The position numbers were made by a program, and so were the translations under genes. Positions 10,745 through 21,515 of a DNA stretch of 64,000 bases are shown here, piece after piece. The first letter of the stretch is position 1; every line of letters begins with the position of its first letter. The DNA lies in the NCBI GenBank assembly GCA_905221615.1, contig CAJNDT010003458.1, positions 496,001 to 560,000 on the forward strand. The letters are read 5' to 3'. The notes below the pieces were generated by a model. That model was not told where the DNA came from. It did not search any database and saw only the letters and a program-made list of their open reading frames with translations. Source of the DNA: Symbiodinium sp. CCMP2592. Lineage: Eukaryota; Sar; Dinophyceae; Suessiales; Symbiodiniaceae.

Positions 10745-10942
10745 TTAACCCTAAACCCTGGAAACCACCCTAAACTGTATACCCTTAAACCCTAAACACT
10801 GAACCCTCATCCCTGAGCCCCAAACCCTGAACCCCAAACCTTAAACCCCTAGAACCCTTAATCCTAACCCTAAACCCTAAACCCTAAACCCTAAATCCTA
10901 AATCCTAAACCCTAAATCCTAAATCCTAAACCCTAAACCCTT
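10745..10942 (-). repeat. Telomere-like tract, C-rich strand
   Basis: CCCTAAA units, perfect near 10866-10895, with CCTAAAT and AACCCTGAA variants around them. Confidence 0.9.
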
Positions 10943-10980
10943 TTAGGGCCGAGGGTTTGGAGGGCCTCCTCCAGCCCGAC

Positions 10981-11109
10981 AGCCCAGGGGACCTAGTAAG
11001 TCGGTTATAAGTAGGGTTATAGTTGGGGTAACTCCATTTAGGGTTTAGGGTTTAGGGTACTTATAACTGTATTTATAACCTACTTACTACGTCCCCTGGG
11101 CCTCTAAGT
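10981..11109 (-). repeat. PAL-B palindromic element with expanded internal telomere heptamer
   Basis: Arms GCCCAGGGGACCTAGTAAGT and ACTTACTACGTCCCCTGGGC. Other PAL-B copies have one CCCTAAA between GTA and TGGAGTTACC; this one has three TTTAGGG heptamers at 11037-11057. Confidence 0.9.
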
Positions 11110-11181
11110 AGCCCGGCCGCCCAGGTTGAATGTAGCAGCCTTGGCAGCCTTTTGGTCAAGGCGTCGGCCCCTGCGTACCTG

Positions 11182-11290
11182 CTACGGTTGATGATATGAA
11201 TCCTGCATGACCCATAATAAAGAATATATACCATAATTCCCATAGTTTAGGGTCCTTAAGGTAATGCAGGATTTATATCATCAACCGTAG
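11182..11290. repeat. PAL-X palindromic element (single copy here)
   Basis: Nearly perfect arms CTACGGTTGATGATATGAAT and ATTTATATCATCAACCGTAG around an AT-rich centre. No second copy noticed. Confidence 0.85.
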
Positions 11291-11298
11291 TTGCGGGT

Positions 11299-11420
11299 TT
11301 GGGGGTTTAGGGTTTAGCGGTTTACGGTTTATTGTCTAGGGTTTCAGGTTTAGGGGTTCAGGATCTAGGGGTTTAGGGCTGAGTTTAGGGTGTAGGGCCT
11401 CATGGGTTTTGGGTTGAGGG
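11299..11420 (+). repeat. Degenerate telomere-like tract
   Basis: GGGTTTAGG-type words with many substitutions, adjoining PAL-X. Confidence 0.7.
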
Positions 11421-11429
11421 TGTAGACGT

Positions 11430-12480
11430 TATTTTTTTGGTGTTTTTCATTACTTAGGAGGCTTGGAATTTGGAGTCTGGGGTTTTATCTTGTTCTGGGT
11501 TGGGGTCTCGGCGCTTCGGTGTTAGGGGTTCAGGCTAGAGTGTTATGAGTGTTTCCTTCTTTTGAGAGTTTCGGTACATGAGATTTGTGAGGATGGGGCG
11601 CGAAGAACCACAAATCATCAGCTTGGAGGCGCCACAAGCCAAAATTGTGTCCAACATCATACACCTCGATCGGTATGTGTCACTGCGTGACCCAAGCCTA
11701 GTACTGGACAGTTAGTAATTCCATGCTTTATCCTTCCTTATTCTATGATTGCTGTAGCAGCCCTCTATTAGTTGTTCATGCCCTTCCCCATCAGCCGGTC
11801 CTACCCCTAATCCCGTATCTGAAGATCACAAACCCTGAGCCCAAAAGACCAGGACCTCTTGAGACCTATGTGACTGAACTAAATTCCCGGATGAAATCCT
11901 GAAGCTGCAGTTCATAAACTTAGCCTGGGATCCAATCCACACACTTCCTAGCAGGATCCCATGTGCAGTGTTTTACGAGGGAAGAATCTTCATGGCTCGG
12001 GGATTTCAGGGGTCTGACGGTTTCGGGACTCCTAGGGTGCAAGGTTTTGGTTCAGGTCTGTTGCAGAGCTAGCCAGCAGAGGTTGTACCAGCAAAAGGAA
12101 TGTCAGTTGGGGCATAGCGTTCGCACATCAGGCATCATTTTTCGGGATAACCCCTTGTATTGTTGGCTGCAACCAGTTTGGAAAGATAACAGCCAAAACG
12201 CTTAAGCCGCAGCGAGAAAGCCCAATGATGGTTAGTAGCACGCCTGTTTGGTGTTTCCTATGCCAAAAGCCGTAATGATTATGCTATACACCGATCCCCG
12301 TTCTGATTAACACGGATCTCTTCAATATCACCAATCAATCAAGCAAAGACCTTACGAACCATTATACAGCATCTACAGGTACTGCACGCTGCACCAAACC
12401 CCCGAAGCGTCACACAGCATCGAAGCACAAGCCCCCAAATTCCAAACCTGAAACCACAAGATGAACACGCTGCGTAACCC
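11430..12480. other. Unannotated stretch
   Basis: No palindrome and little telomere-like sequence. The open frames are short with no recognisable product. Confidence 0.4.
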
Positions 12481-12489
12481 CAGCTTTCC

Positions 12490-12590
12490 CTTGATATTGG
12501 AGGAGCTAAGGAGCCAGGGATGATGATAATCCTTATTAAAGAAGGAGCTAAAGAGCCAAGGGAACCCCACAACCACTGGTTAGCCAGAAA
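12490..12590. repeat. PAL-H element, copy 2, left end eroded
   Basis: Shares GGAGGAGCTAAGGAGCCAGG and AAGGAGCTAAAGAGCCAAGG with the other copies. The right end ACTGGTTAG is intact; the left CTAACCA is missing. Confidence 0.85.
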
Positions 12591-12724
12591 ACAGCTCAAA
12601 ACAACTCGAGCAGCCCGGCTCCTCTCCGCGCCGAAGCCGGAAAACCCACAGAGTCTGAGCAAGGCATCAAGACGAGATGCTAGGCACCATGGAGCCTCCA
12701 GCTCAGCGAGTTTTTGGGGGTTGA

Positions 12725-12770
12725 GGCTTTTAGGATTTAGGGTTTTAGGGTTTAGGGTTTAGGGTTGAGT
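12725..12770 (+). repeat. Short telomere-like tract
   Basis: TTTAGGG units in tandem with one TTTTAGG variant. Confidence 0.8.
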
Positions 12771-12997
12771 TTTGGTTCTTTTGAAACACCGGGGCTTGAG
12801 CAGTTGCCTACATTATTCATTGTGGTCTAAACTGGAAGAGTTCATCCCGAAACCCTGCTCGTAGTGATAAGGCCCTTGTATTAGGGTGCCAAGCTCCGGC
12901 TACATGTTTGACGATCTCCGAACTTTGTAAGCATACGCCCCGATGCTTCGACTTGGAGAGCAGGCGGAAGAAGGAAAGGGAACTTTGAATGTCAGTT

Positions 12998-13089
12998 GGA
13001 AGTTTAGGGGTACCTTTTTTGGGGTCTGTATAATAAGGATCCTACCATTTAGGGTACTATATTAGGGTCCCCTATTTTCGGAAACTCCC
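12998..13089 (+). repeat. PAL-D element, copy 2, 4-bp flanking repeat AGTT
   Basis: Left arm has lost about 10 bp but the core AATAAGGATCCTACCATTTA and right arm TTTTCGGAAACTCCC match family D. Flanks are AGTT (12994-12997) and AGTT (13090-13093). Confidence 0.85.
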
Positions 13090-13194
13090 AGTTGATGATG
13101 AACACCACTCAAGCTGATTTCTGGCCCCCTGATGACAACCCAAAACCTCTAAACCCTAAAACTTTACGTAAATGCCAGAAGCCCAAAACCCTAA

Positions 13195-13255
13195 ACCTTA
13201 AACTTCTTCGAACCTAAACCCTAAACCCTAAACCCTAAACCCCTAAACCCTAAGC
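13195..13255 (-). repeat. Telomere-like tract, C-rich strand
   Basis: CCCTAAA units in tandem, perfect at about 13210-13240. Confidence 0.9.
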
Positions 13256-13367
13256 TCTGAAGCCCGAAAGCCTAAACCGTCTTCCCCTTTGAGCAGACAC
13301 CCAGAGCTCGGAGACTCAGGGTGCTCCGAACCCGTAGACTGCCTGCAGGCTCGAAACCTTAGGCCTT

Positions 13368-13500
13368 ACTTGGAGGGTCTGGGGACTTAGTAAGTAGGTA
13401 GTAAGTAGACTTATAAGTACCCAAAAAGGGACCTAATTGGGGTTATGGTACTTATAAGTCCCGAAAATAGCCAGTTGCTAAGTCCCCCGACCCTCCAAGT
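13368..13500 (+). repeat. PAL-A palindromic element, copy 1
   Basis: Ends ACTTGGAGGGTCTGGGGACT and GTCCCCCGACCCTCCAAGT; inside, the self-complementary ACTTATAAGT occurs in both arms. The two arms differ (GTAGGTAGTAAGTAG versus a CTGGTTATTTTAGGG-type segment), which gives orientation. It is flanked by AGGCCTT on both sides (13361-13367, 13501-13507), a possible 7-bp duplication, although AGGCCT is itself a palindrome. Confidence 0.9.
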
Positions 13501-14074
13501 AGGCCTTATAGGCCACGAGTTCTATGATGATTTTTTTGGTATCTGCTAATTACGCAGAAGATTCGATGACGATGGCAATCATGGTGGCGATGCCTAGACC
13601 CTAAACCCCTAAACAAAGCCCTAAACCCTAAACCCTTATGGTTATCAAAATCAGCAAGCTCCTCCGTTGCGCTCTCAGCAACCGATAACTTGTACATTTT
13701 GACGCCAAACCGCCACAACCTTCCCACCAGTGCAACACCTTCACATGTAAACCCTTGGTACAAGTCTAGTTCTTTGTACATTTTCAGAGTTAGACTGTCA
13801 ACCTAATACACCCTCGCAAAACATGACTCAGCAAGCCCTGATCTAATCAGATCAAACAGCGACATATTTCAAGAACAACTCGTAAAACCCTTTCCTGTAG
13901 GAGCAGCCACACCCCACAGCCTTCTCGCAAGCCCCGAACTCCCCAACCAAAGACCAACCGACGCAATAAAGACTCATGCTTCCACGAACGAGCCTGCAAA
14001 GAAGCAGGAGACACACAAAGCCCCAAACCTCAGCCCAAGGCCCTAAACCATAGGCAAGAGAGGCTCTAAACCCC

Positions 14075-14190
14075 AAACATCTCTAAACCCTCAACTCTAA
14101 ATCCTAAGCAAAAAGAGACTCTAAACCCTAAACCCTTAACGCTAAATCCTAAGCCAAAAAAGAGACTCTACACCCTAAACCCTCATTCAA
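14075..14190 (-). repeat. Degenerate telomere-like tandem with AAAGAGACTCTA spacer
   Basis: Units of roughly 55-60 bp combine AAAGAGACTCTAAACCCTAA with CCTAAATCCTAAGC; about three copies. Confidence 0.7.
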
Positions 14191-14604
14191 AATCTGAAGC
14201 AAGAGAGACTGAGGCCCGTGAAGCCCGTGAGACAGCGGCCCCTGGGCTTTTCTTGGACGGCTGGAATATATCAAAGTCTATGCTTATAAACTTAAAGTCC
14301 CAGTACCGATATAATTCTATGTTATACCATAATAAACTATAAAATACTTTAAAAGACTATACTAGACTAGACTATACTATGCCACAAAACTAGCAGTGGA
14401 CGGTCGTGTAGATGGTCGTGGACAGCACTTGTAGGAGTGTGGCAGGCATCGTCGTCGGTGTGGCGACAGCAATCGTCGTCGTAGAAGGCTTGAACCCCTC
14501 AAAATTAGTTTATGCCTATGGTCAATCTGCTACACACGCGGAACACCCGAAGCCCATAAGCTCCAATTCAACACCACCTCTCACACACTGAAACCTACTG
14601 TAAA

Positions 14605-14717
14605 TACCCAGAGACTCCAATATCCCTTAATTAAGGAATATACCTTAAATTATAGTAGGATCCCTAATATGATTTAAGGTCGATTCCTTAATTAAGGGAT
14701 ATTGATGTTTGTGGGTA
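14605..14717. repeat. PAL-C palindromic element, copy 1
   Basis: TACCCAGAGACTCCAATATC at the left; CTTAATTAAGGGATATTG at the right, ending GTGGGTA. Centre TAGTAGGATCCCTAATATGA. Confidence 0.9.
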
Positions 14718-14784
14718 CCTTTAAAACTAGTGCCTGAGAGCGATCGACTTCTTCTGGTCATCAGGCTATCCTACAGTAGAAGCC

Positions 14785-14868
14785 CCTTAGGGGGTTTCGG
14801 GTTCCTTTAAAGGGTTCCATAAAGGCTCCTTAAAGGGATCTATAAGGGTTCTATATAAAGGGGTGTAG
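14785..14868 (+). repeat. TATAAGGG module next to PAL-Q
   Basis: GGGTTCCTTTAAAGGGTTCC, then GGCTCCTTAAAGGGATCTAT and AAGGGTTCTATATAAAGGGG, ending about 15 bp before the PAL-Q arm. Confidence 0.75.
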
Positions 14869-14879
14869 GGTTTGCAGTA

Positions 14880-14999
14880 GAAGCCCAAGAGTTGGAAACC
14901 CAATAGCTTCAATCCTTAAGAGTCATGTTTCGGGAATCCCAGCACTATTTGGCCTGAATCCGGTTTCCAACTTTATGGAGTTTACTGTAGGTGTCAGTA
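14880..14999. repeat. PAL-Q palindromic element, copy 1
   Basis: CAGTAGAAGCCCAAGAGTTG at the left; CCAACTTTATGGAGTTTACT at the right; centre carries ATCCCAGCACTA. Copies at 49.7 and 54.6 kb. Confidence 0.8.
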
Positions 15000-15076
15000 G
15001 GACTTTGGGAGACTTGTAGTTTTTTGTTTTGACTTCAGACGTTTACGAACAGTTTTTCAGATGGCTTCAAGGGCTG

Positions 15077-15175
15077 CTATAGGGGCCTGAACACTTAGTC
15101 ATACTGTTCCTAAGGGTTCCTCATTATCGTTATTTGTTTTACCAAAAAACCCTATTCCAAATACTACGGCCCTTA
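15077..15175. repeat. PAL-F palindromic element, copy 4
   Basis: ATAGGGGCCTGAACACTTAG at the left and CCAAATACTACGGCCCTTA at the right; diverged. Confidence 0.7.
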
Positions 15176-15234
15176 CATTAAACCTTTCGTGAGCCCTATG
15201 GAACCTGTCAACACTCGACAACAAAACGCCATAC

Positions 15235-15455
15235 AAACCCCTAGGCCCTAAACCCCCAAGCCGCAAACCCATAAACCCCTTAAACCCTAAACCCCTATGA
15301 ACCCTAAACCCCTAAACCCTGAACCCCTATGAACCCTAAACCCCTATGAACCCTAAACTCCTATGAACCCTAAACTCCTAGACCCTAAACCCCTAAACCC
15401 CTAAACCCCTATGAACCCTAAACCCCTAACCCCTAAATCCCTAAATCCCTAAACC
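15235..15455 (-). repeat. Telomere-like tract with CCCTATGAA insertions
   Basis: CCCCTAAA units, several interrupted as CCCCTATGAACCCTAAA, repeated at least five times. Confidence 0.9.
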
Positions 15456-15559
15456 AGACAGACAGGTTCTCCGAGCCCCAGAAGTTCGTGCCCGTGGCCT
15501 TCATGTCCGGGGACCCTGGTGGGTTCTGTGACCCCGGGACTCGACGATCCTGGGGTACG

Positions 15560-15610
15560 GGTTTAGAGGTTTTGGGTTTAGGGTTTAGAGGTTTAGGGTT
15601 TAGAGGTTTT
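15560..15610 (+). repeat. Short telomere-like tract, TTTAGAGG variant
   Basis: TTTAGAGG and TTTAGGG units, opposite in strand to the tract ending at 15.46 kb. Confidence 0.8.
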
Positions 15611-15841
15611 TTTTGGGGGGGTATGTGATCGTGTCGCATATTTATGCCCTTGAAGAATAGCGAGCCCCTCTTCCATAACAAGGACTACAATGGGGATCCT
15701 ACGCCTATGGCCTTTAAGATCCTACCATGCAGGAGCGACTTTGGTTTTCGGTGTAGAGATAAACGGTTTAAAGTTTTACGCTTGAGGCCTAAGACGTCTG
15801 AACATCAAGACTGGGCTTATGGGACATGCTTGCAAAGCTTG

Positions 15842-15942
15842 TTTCTTGTTAAGGGAATGAGTGGAAGTTACCATAAACAAACCTCATTATTGACTGTAGA
15901 TCCCTGTTATGGTAGCTGAAATTAGATTCCTTAACAAGATCG
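15842..15942. repeat. PAL-V palindromic element, copy 1
   Basis: CTTGTTAAGGGAATGAGTGG at the left, GATTCCTTAACAAG at the right. Related copies near 32.0 and 37.1 kb. Confidence 0.75.
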
Positions 15943-15969
15943 CAGAAGAGGTGGAAGGCGTTTGTTTTG

Positions 15970-16084
15970 CTAGGATGCCCAGTAGTACCGTTGTTTCCTT
16001 CTTGTAGTCCTAGGTTCCTTATAAAGTTACCCATCCCCAATAAAAGTCACCAAAATCCATTCCCCCATCCCCTACTAAGCACCT
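15970..16084. repeat. Chimera: left half of PAL-K joined to one arm of PAL-W
   Basis: CTAGGATGCCCAGTAGTACC to AAAGTTACCCA matches PAL-K. It then switches to CCATTCCCCCATCCCCTACT, the reverse complement of the PAL-W left arm at 60.63 kb. Confidence 0.8.
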
Positions 16085-16136
16085 TCCGCGTTGTTGCGCG
16101 AACGTTGATCTGGAATTCCCAGCACTTGTGCTGGCT

Positions 16137-16268
16137 CTTGGAGGGTCGGGGCACATAGTAAGTAGGTAGTAAGTAGACTTATAAGTACCCTAAAAGGGAC
16201 CCTAATTCGGGTTAGGGTACTTATAAGTCCCTAAAATAACCAGTTACTAAGTCCCCCGACCCCCCAAG
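16137..16268 (+). repeat. PAL-A palindromic element, copy 2
   Basis: CTTGGAGGGTCGGGGCACAT at the left, AAGTCCCCCGACCCCCCAAG at the right, same arm order as copy 1. Confidence 0.9.
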
Positions 16269-16390
16269 CTTTCTCCTGAGCATTGCTCTGTCTGAGGGCT
16301 TCTGCGCTGGCAAGAGTGCTGTGGGAGGCGGGCTCGCTGCGATCACGAGCAAAGGCGTCGCTTCGGACAAACGTTCCATCCTGCTAGAGG

Positions 16391-16499
16391 ACACAGACTC
16401 CAATATCCCTTAATTAAGGAATCTACCTTAAATCATATTAGGGATCATACTATAATTTAAGGTATATTCCTTAATTAAGGGATATTGGAGTCTCTGGGG
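16391..16499. repeat. PAL-C palindromic element, copy 2
   Basis: AGACTCCAATATCCCTTAAT at the left and ATTAAGGGATATTGGAGTCT at the right: a 20-bp near-perfect inverted repeat. Confidence 0.95.
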
Positions 16500-16728
16500 A
16501 GGACACTCCAAGGCATCGCAGTGACCGTGGGCAGCTACAGCAGGAATGGCAATGATTGGCTCGAGACGGCGGAGAGCGGAGTTCATACTCGGCGGGTCAA
16601 TGGCCTGGAGTCGTTCCTCGAGGGCCGAGAGCTGGTCAGGAGAACATCGGAAGGAAACGCCCCAGGCGGCATCAACTGGGCTGATCATGCTATGCCGGTT
16701 CAACACCAAATTCCAGGGTGTATAGTAT

Positions 16729-16812
16729 AGTCCCTTTACAGATCCCTTATAGAGCCCTTTAAGGGCCCTTTTAAAGGAACCCCATTCCCTGCTAAGAATC
16801 AGGCAGGCTAAG
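16729..16812. repeat. TATAAGGG module joined to a PAL-W arm
   Basis: AGATCCCTTATAGAGCCCTT, CCTTTTAAAGGAACC, then CCATTCCCTGCTAAGAATCA, resembling a PAL-W end. The same join occurs at 60.87-60.95 kb. Confidence 0.75.
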
Positions 16813-16881
16813 CACCAGGGAGTAGTGAAACAGTGAAACCCTAAACCCCTAAACCCTACACCCTAACAGACCCTAAACTAT

Positions 16882-16973
16882 CCATAGGCCCCATAGTAGT
16901 TCCTTTTTGGGTTCATATGTCGAAGTCTATAAGGTAATCCCAAGAAGGAACTACTGTGGTAGGGGCCCTATGG
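16882..16973. repeat. PAL-I subfamily element
   Basis: CCATAGGCCCCATAGTAGTT at the left; AACTACTGTGGTAGGGGCCC and TATGG at the right. Subfamily mates at 42.54 and 45.57 kb. Confidence 0.85.
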
Positions 16974-17064
16974 TTATCCTAAACTCTTATGATTGGCACT
17001 CAGCGATCCCGGCGGCCCGTGAAGGCGAAACTTCAACGCCTGTAAGCCCAAACTCTAAGCCTGA

Positions 17065-17152
17065 ACTTTAGGGTTCAGGTTTTTTTGGGGGTTTGGGGTT
17101 TAAGGTTTAGGGTTTAGGGGTTAAGGGATTAGGGTTTAGTGCTTAGGGTTTA
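17065..17152 (+). repeat. Telomere-like tract
   Basis: TTTAGGG, TTTAAGG and TTTAGGGG units. Confidence 0.8.
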
Positions 17153-17595
17153 AACTTTAAACCCTACACCGTAATCGACTCCTCTAAACCCTTTAACCCC
17201 AAGAGCCCAAACACCCATCGACGCTACAACCTTAGAGCACGATTTGTTTACCTGCAACTTGCGGTGTGTAAGCCGGAATCGGCGTGGCTACATGGCTTAG
17301 AGGCAGAGCCCGGGGGAGGGGGGTGGCTGTTGCAGTTTCTGGTCCTGTCGTGCTTGAGGAATCCTATATGCTTTGTTACCGAAGCTTATCTGGTAACCGG
17401 GACCCCTCAACCCTAAACACAAAATCCTAAGACCTAAATCCCATACGACCCCACTAACCCGGATCTCTTCATCCCCGTGCCTCTGAGGTCCGGTACGATG
17501 CTGTTTCTGCTGCTTGGCTGCTTCTGGCTGCTTCCGGTTAAAGGAGCTTCAACAACGAGGGGACATACAACTTTGTATGTTTGCCTACTTCTCCT

Positions 17596-17692
17596 TAGTA
17601 GCTGCGTGAGTAACCTTTTACCTTTTGGGGCTTATATACACCTACTATAATTCAAAAGGTCATATAACTGTTTTGGGCTGGGGTACGCAGCG
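17596..17692. repeat. PAL-P element, copy 2
   Basis: TTAGTAGCTGCGTGAGTAAC, then CCTTTTACCTTTTGGGGC, and GTTTTGGGCTGGGGTAC at the right. Confidence 0.75.
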
Positions 17693-17960
17693 ACTAGTCT
17701 CTCTGTTAGTCAATAGCAAGGGCTCCGGGGTAAATTTCCCCAGGCCAAACCTGAAAAACAAGCAGTTAGGCTGTCAAGTGCGATGCAGATCTTGGGTACG
17801 GCCCCCACTCAGTAATAGTTGAAGAAAGTTCATAATATAGTTACATTAGGACCTTAATAGTAGCCCTATTATGGACTCTTACTGTAAGGGGGGCAGTATC
17901 CAATGCAGATGCATGGAAGCCCGAAGCCGACCCTCTCTCCACCCGAATTACCAAACCCTC

Positions 17961-18097
17961 ACTTGGAGGGTCGGGGGACTTAGTAACTGGTTATTTTAGG
18001 GACTTATAAGTACCATATCCCCAATTAGAGTCCCTTTTAGGGTACTTATAAGTCTACTTACTACCTACTTACTAAGTCCCCTAAAGACCCTCCAAGC
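17961..18097 (-). repeat. PAL-A palindromic element, copy 3, inverted
   Basis: The arm order is reversed: ACTTAGTAACTGGTTATTTT comes first. The TTATAAGT palindrome is retained in both arms. It ends 6 bp before a PAL-E copy. Confidence 0.9.
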
Positions 18098-18103
18098 AAG
18101 CCC

Positions 18104-18198
18104 TACCTTAACCCCGAATATCCTACCCTTTTAGGGCTCCCCCAGCATGATTTCCTTATATAAGTCCTTAAAAAGGTGGGTTCTTCAGGGTTAAGGTA
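18104..18198. repeat. PAL-E palindromic element
   Basis: TACCTTAACCCCGAATATCC at the left and GGGTTCTTCAGGGTTAAGGT at the right. Confidence 0.9.
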
Positions 18199-18482
18199 TA
18201 CCTTTAAACACTAGCAACCACCAAGTATACTGTTAGCCACTAGACTCACGGCTAAGAGCACAGATTTATTTCCAAACTTCTTGCCTAGAGCCGCAAGCCC
18301 CAGAAGCTCTCAAAACCACTGACAGGTACCTGGTTTACGTGCTCCAGCACTGCGCCAGGAGCTCGGCAGTATCTGCGTTGAGGAAAGCAGCCAGGAATAA
18401 CTTGAAGGCTTGGCATAGAAAAGGCAAAGGCGCCAGGAGCTTTAGGGTTAAAGGTTGAGGGGTTCAGGGTTTAGGGTTAGGG

Positions 18483-20580
18483 AGGCTCAAGAAAGTGCGT
18501 TACTCCACATCTTTGAATCGATTCTGTGCGGCTCTGTGTGTTCATGGACCTCCAGTAGACAATCTGATACCACGACAGCACACGCTTTCCACCTGAGCTC
18601 AGCAGCCTTCCCATAAGTGTTGTTGCATGCGCAGCTCAAGCCTCATCCATCGCCGCAGAGGGTGTACCTGGTACCTCTCATGATGGTTGTTCACGAGAAA
18701 TACTAGTGATGCTTCCAGCATTGCCACTGCCAGAGGCACTGCTATGATTGTTGCTGTTCTTCTCTTATCATACTTTGCAATGATATTCTGTTGGGATATC
18801 ACTGCTCTGTTTATTGGAGCTTGCCGTCAAAAACTGGACTGCACTGCTATCCGTCGCTACGTGCAAGCTGCAAGAGAGTTGACCCTAAACCCCTAAACCC
18901 TAAAACCCCAAGCCCCTAAACCCGAAGCCCTATAGACCCTAAACCCCCCAGACCCCGAATGTGCAAGCAGGTGCCGCGGATGCAGCTGGACGTGGCCCCA
19001 AAGCACGTCGACGAAGACATCCGGTTGGGGGGCCCAGGAACTCCAGAACCCCTCGAACCCTAAGGCCCTGTAAGGGTTCTTAAGCTTAGGATCTGAGGTT
19101 TGTGTTAGCGTTTCGGGATTATGCATGAGGGGATTAGGGACAAATTAATTTAGGGCCAGAGACATTTTAATTATACCAGGGTTTTGGCTGCTGTTTCCAT
19201 TCGCAGTATATTCAGCGAACTGCAGCATATTGCTGCAATGTGTTACAATAGTATCAAGTCGCACACTTAGCCCATGGGAGAACTTCAATTGAATTGGGGG
19301 GGTGCTAATTTGGGTCCATGCAGAAAACTCGGCTTTTTTGTAGCTAGGTTTGTGACGCAAAGGCTCGATACAGAGCCCCATGTAGAATTTAGCCGATTTG
19401 CACCCCGAAAGCCTTGTGAAGGCCTCTTTAACGCCTCTGTTCAAGAAGGCTTTCGGAACCCGAACCCGATCGACATTAATTTCCCGTTTCGGTTACCAGC
19501 CCTTCCCCGTAACCCAGATGGCCGAACCCCGAAGAGGTTGTATACTGAGGTATTGCTCAAGAAAGCATGCTCAACTTAAGGATGTGTTGCCTGCCCAGGG
19601 AGCGCGGACAGATGGAGTTCCTCGTGTTTCACATCCTCACGGTGGGGCTGGAGGGGTTTGAGGGTCTGGGTCCGTATTACGGAGTTTAGGACGTCGAGTT
19701 TGTGGCTCGACGGTTCATGGGCAGTGCTGTCGGTAGGCAGGTAGACCGTATGCGCGACTGGAATTCCAATCGTTTTCCAAGGATTTCCAAGGTTCAGTTG
19801 TTGCCGCGCGTAAAGCCTTGGGACTTCGGGGTCAATACAACAGACGTCTTACTACTTAGGGTGTATACTGCGGAGCCGGATTTCTGAAACTCGCTTATTA
19901 ATCCGAATCCGTAAGCCCAAAGCCTTTTCCCTCCATCCTCAGAGATTAGCTACCTTCTCCTGCGAGCGTAAACCCCAGACCGTCTAGACCCTAAACCGGG
20001 CATCAGACTTTGATCCCTGAGGGCTGGCGATTTTTCTTTGGGGAGGCGGCCATCTGGCATTTTTGTACTGACGGCAGAGCGTTGATAATCTCCTACTGCA
20101 GAACCCGACGTCTTCTAGCAGTTGTTTTCCTGGGTTCACGTTTTTGGCGTGTGGGTTTCAGGGCCTATTATTGTGGTGTCTAAACGAAGTCTTGACACCT
20201 GCAGGTGCAAACCGGTTTCTAGGGATTTGGGGTTTAGGATCTGGGCGAAGGGGCGAATGCAGGTGCCAGTTTCTTTTTTCTTAAATACAATGTGGCACGA
20301 ATTTTTCGGATATGAGGGTAGTGGCTATGATTGCTGGACCCCGGCTGTACTCTATATAATTCTAGGGTGACGAGTTTCGGGTTAATGAGAGCAAACAAAG
20401 GGACCTACAGAGTCAGTGTAGGCTTTAAATGCCTATCGAACGAATACAAGCTGTATCAAGCTTTCAAAGTCCTATAGAGCCAACCAAGCTCTTACAATCG
20501 TGTCAAGATCATGTTTCGCTGTCAATATGGGGTGTCTGTCCTCAGTAGGGCTATGAGTCGGGCCAATCATATTTCGCATT
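18483..20580. other. Largely non-repetitive 2.1 kb
   Basis: No palindromic element; one short C-rich telomere-like run at about 18885-18950. Overlapping frames of 60-100 codons on both strands (for example 19274-19579) have no recognised product. A spliced gene could be hidden here. Confidence 0.4.
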
Positions 20581-20587
20581 TATTATA

Positions 20588-20712
20588 GGATCCTTAAGGG
20601 AGGGTGGTTCAAAGGGGGGAGGGTATAAGGAATCCTTAGGGGACTGTAAGGGAACCTTAGGGAGTACTAGGGAGGATTAGGGATCACTAGGCTATATACC
20701 CCCCTTGCACCC
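20588..20712. repeat. PAL-N palindromic element, copy 1
   Basis: CCTTAAGGGAGGGTGGTTCA at the left, ACCCCCCTCCCTTAAG at the right, with AGGGAACCTTAGGG words in the centre. Confidence 0.7.
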
Positions 20713-20853
20713 CCCTCCCTTAAGAATAGTACAAACTTACATGAAGAGCGGCAGCAGCCCGGCGGAATCGGACACTCTAAACTCTAAGCCCGATAAACCC
20801 CAATAAGCTCCTAAACCCTTGAACCCGAAACCCTATAATCCCGAAACCCTAAA

Positions 20854-20962
20854 CCCAGAGACTCCAATTTCCCTTGATTGCGGAATATACCTTAAGTCAT
20901 AGTAGGATCCCTAATACGATTTACGGTATATTCCTTACTTAAGGGATATTGGGGTTTCTGGG
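20854..20962. repeat. PAL-C palindromic element, copy 3, inside C-rich telomere-like sequence
   Basis: CCCAGAGACTCCAATTTCCC at the left, AAGGGATATTGGGGTTTCTG at the right. CCCTAAA-type sequence lies on both sides. Confidence 0.9.
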
Positions 20963-21159
20963 AACCCTAAACCCTAAACCCTAAACCGGAAACCCTATAA
21001 TCCCGAAACCATAAACTCTAACCCCCAAAAAAACACACACAACAATTAAACCGGAAACTCTGAAATTGCCGGAAGCCCGGGAGGCCATGGTGGTTATCTG
21101 CTACCTGCGGGCCATCTTCACGACGGCTGCTGGGTTGTGCTCTGGGACAATTTTTATTT

Positions 21160-21247
21160 TCCCTCCAGGAACCTCCTTGTACCCTCAAATAGGGTTATAT
21201 GGTCCCAAATCATGGGTACTTAGGGTCTAATAGAGGGTGGATGGAGG
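21160..21247. repeat. PAL-M element, copy 1
   Basis: CTCCTTGTACCCTCAAATAG at the left; CTAATAGAGGGTGGATGGAG at the right. Copy 2, inverted, at 36.9 kb. Confidence 0.75.
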
Positions 21248-21384
21248 GTATAGGCTTATTTCCTTATAAAGGGAACTTATTCATAAATAATTTTCAATGG
21301 GGTTAAAGCACAACCCAGGCTGGCACTATCCCCGACGGAGACAGGCCGCCGGCTACGGGGGTCGGAGCTTGAGCTTTTGGACTG

Positions 21385-21515
21385 GAGGCTTTAGGGGTTT
21401 TGGGGTTAAGGGGTTTAGGGTTTAGGGGTTTAGGGTTTCGGGGTTTGGGGGTTTAGTAGGGGTTTTGGGGGTTTGGGGTTGAGGGTTTAGGGGTTTGGGG
21501 TTTAGGGTTTGGGGA
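21385..21515 (+). repeat. Telomere-like tract, G-rich strand
   Basis: TTTAGGG, TTTAGGGG and TTTTGGGG units. Confidence 0.9.

Noticed and set aside
13361..13507. AGGCCTT on both sides of PAL-A copy 1 as proof of a 7-bp target duplication
   Set aside because: AGGCCT is itself palindromic and the other six PAL-A copies show no such match, so it is kept only as a possibility.
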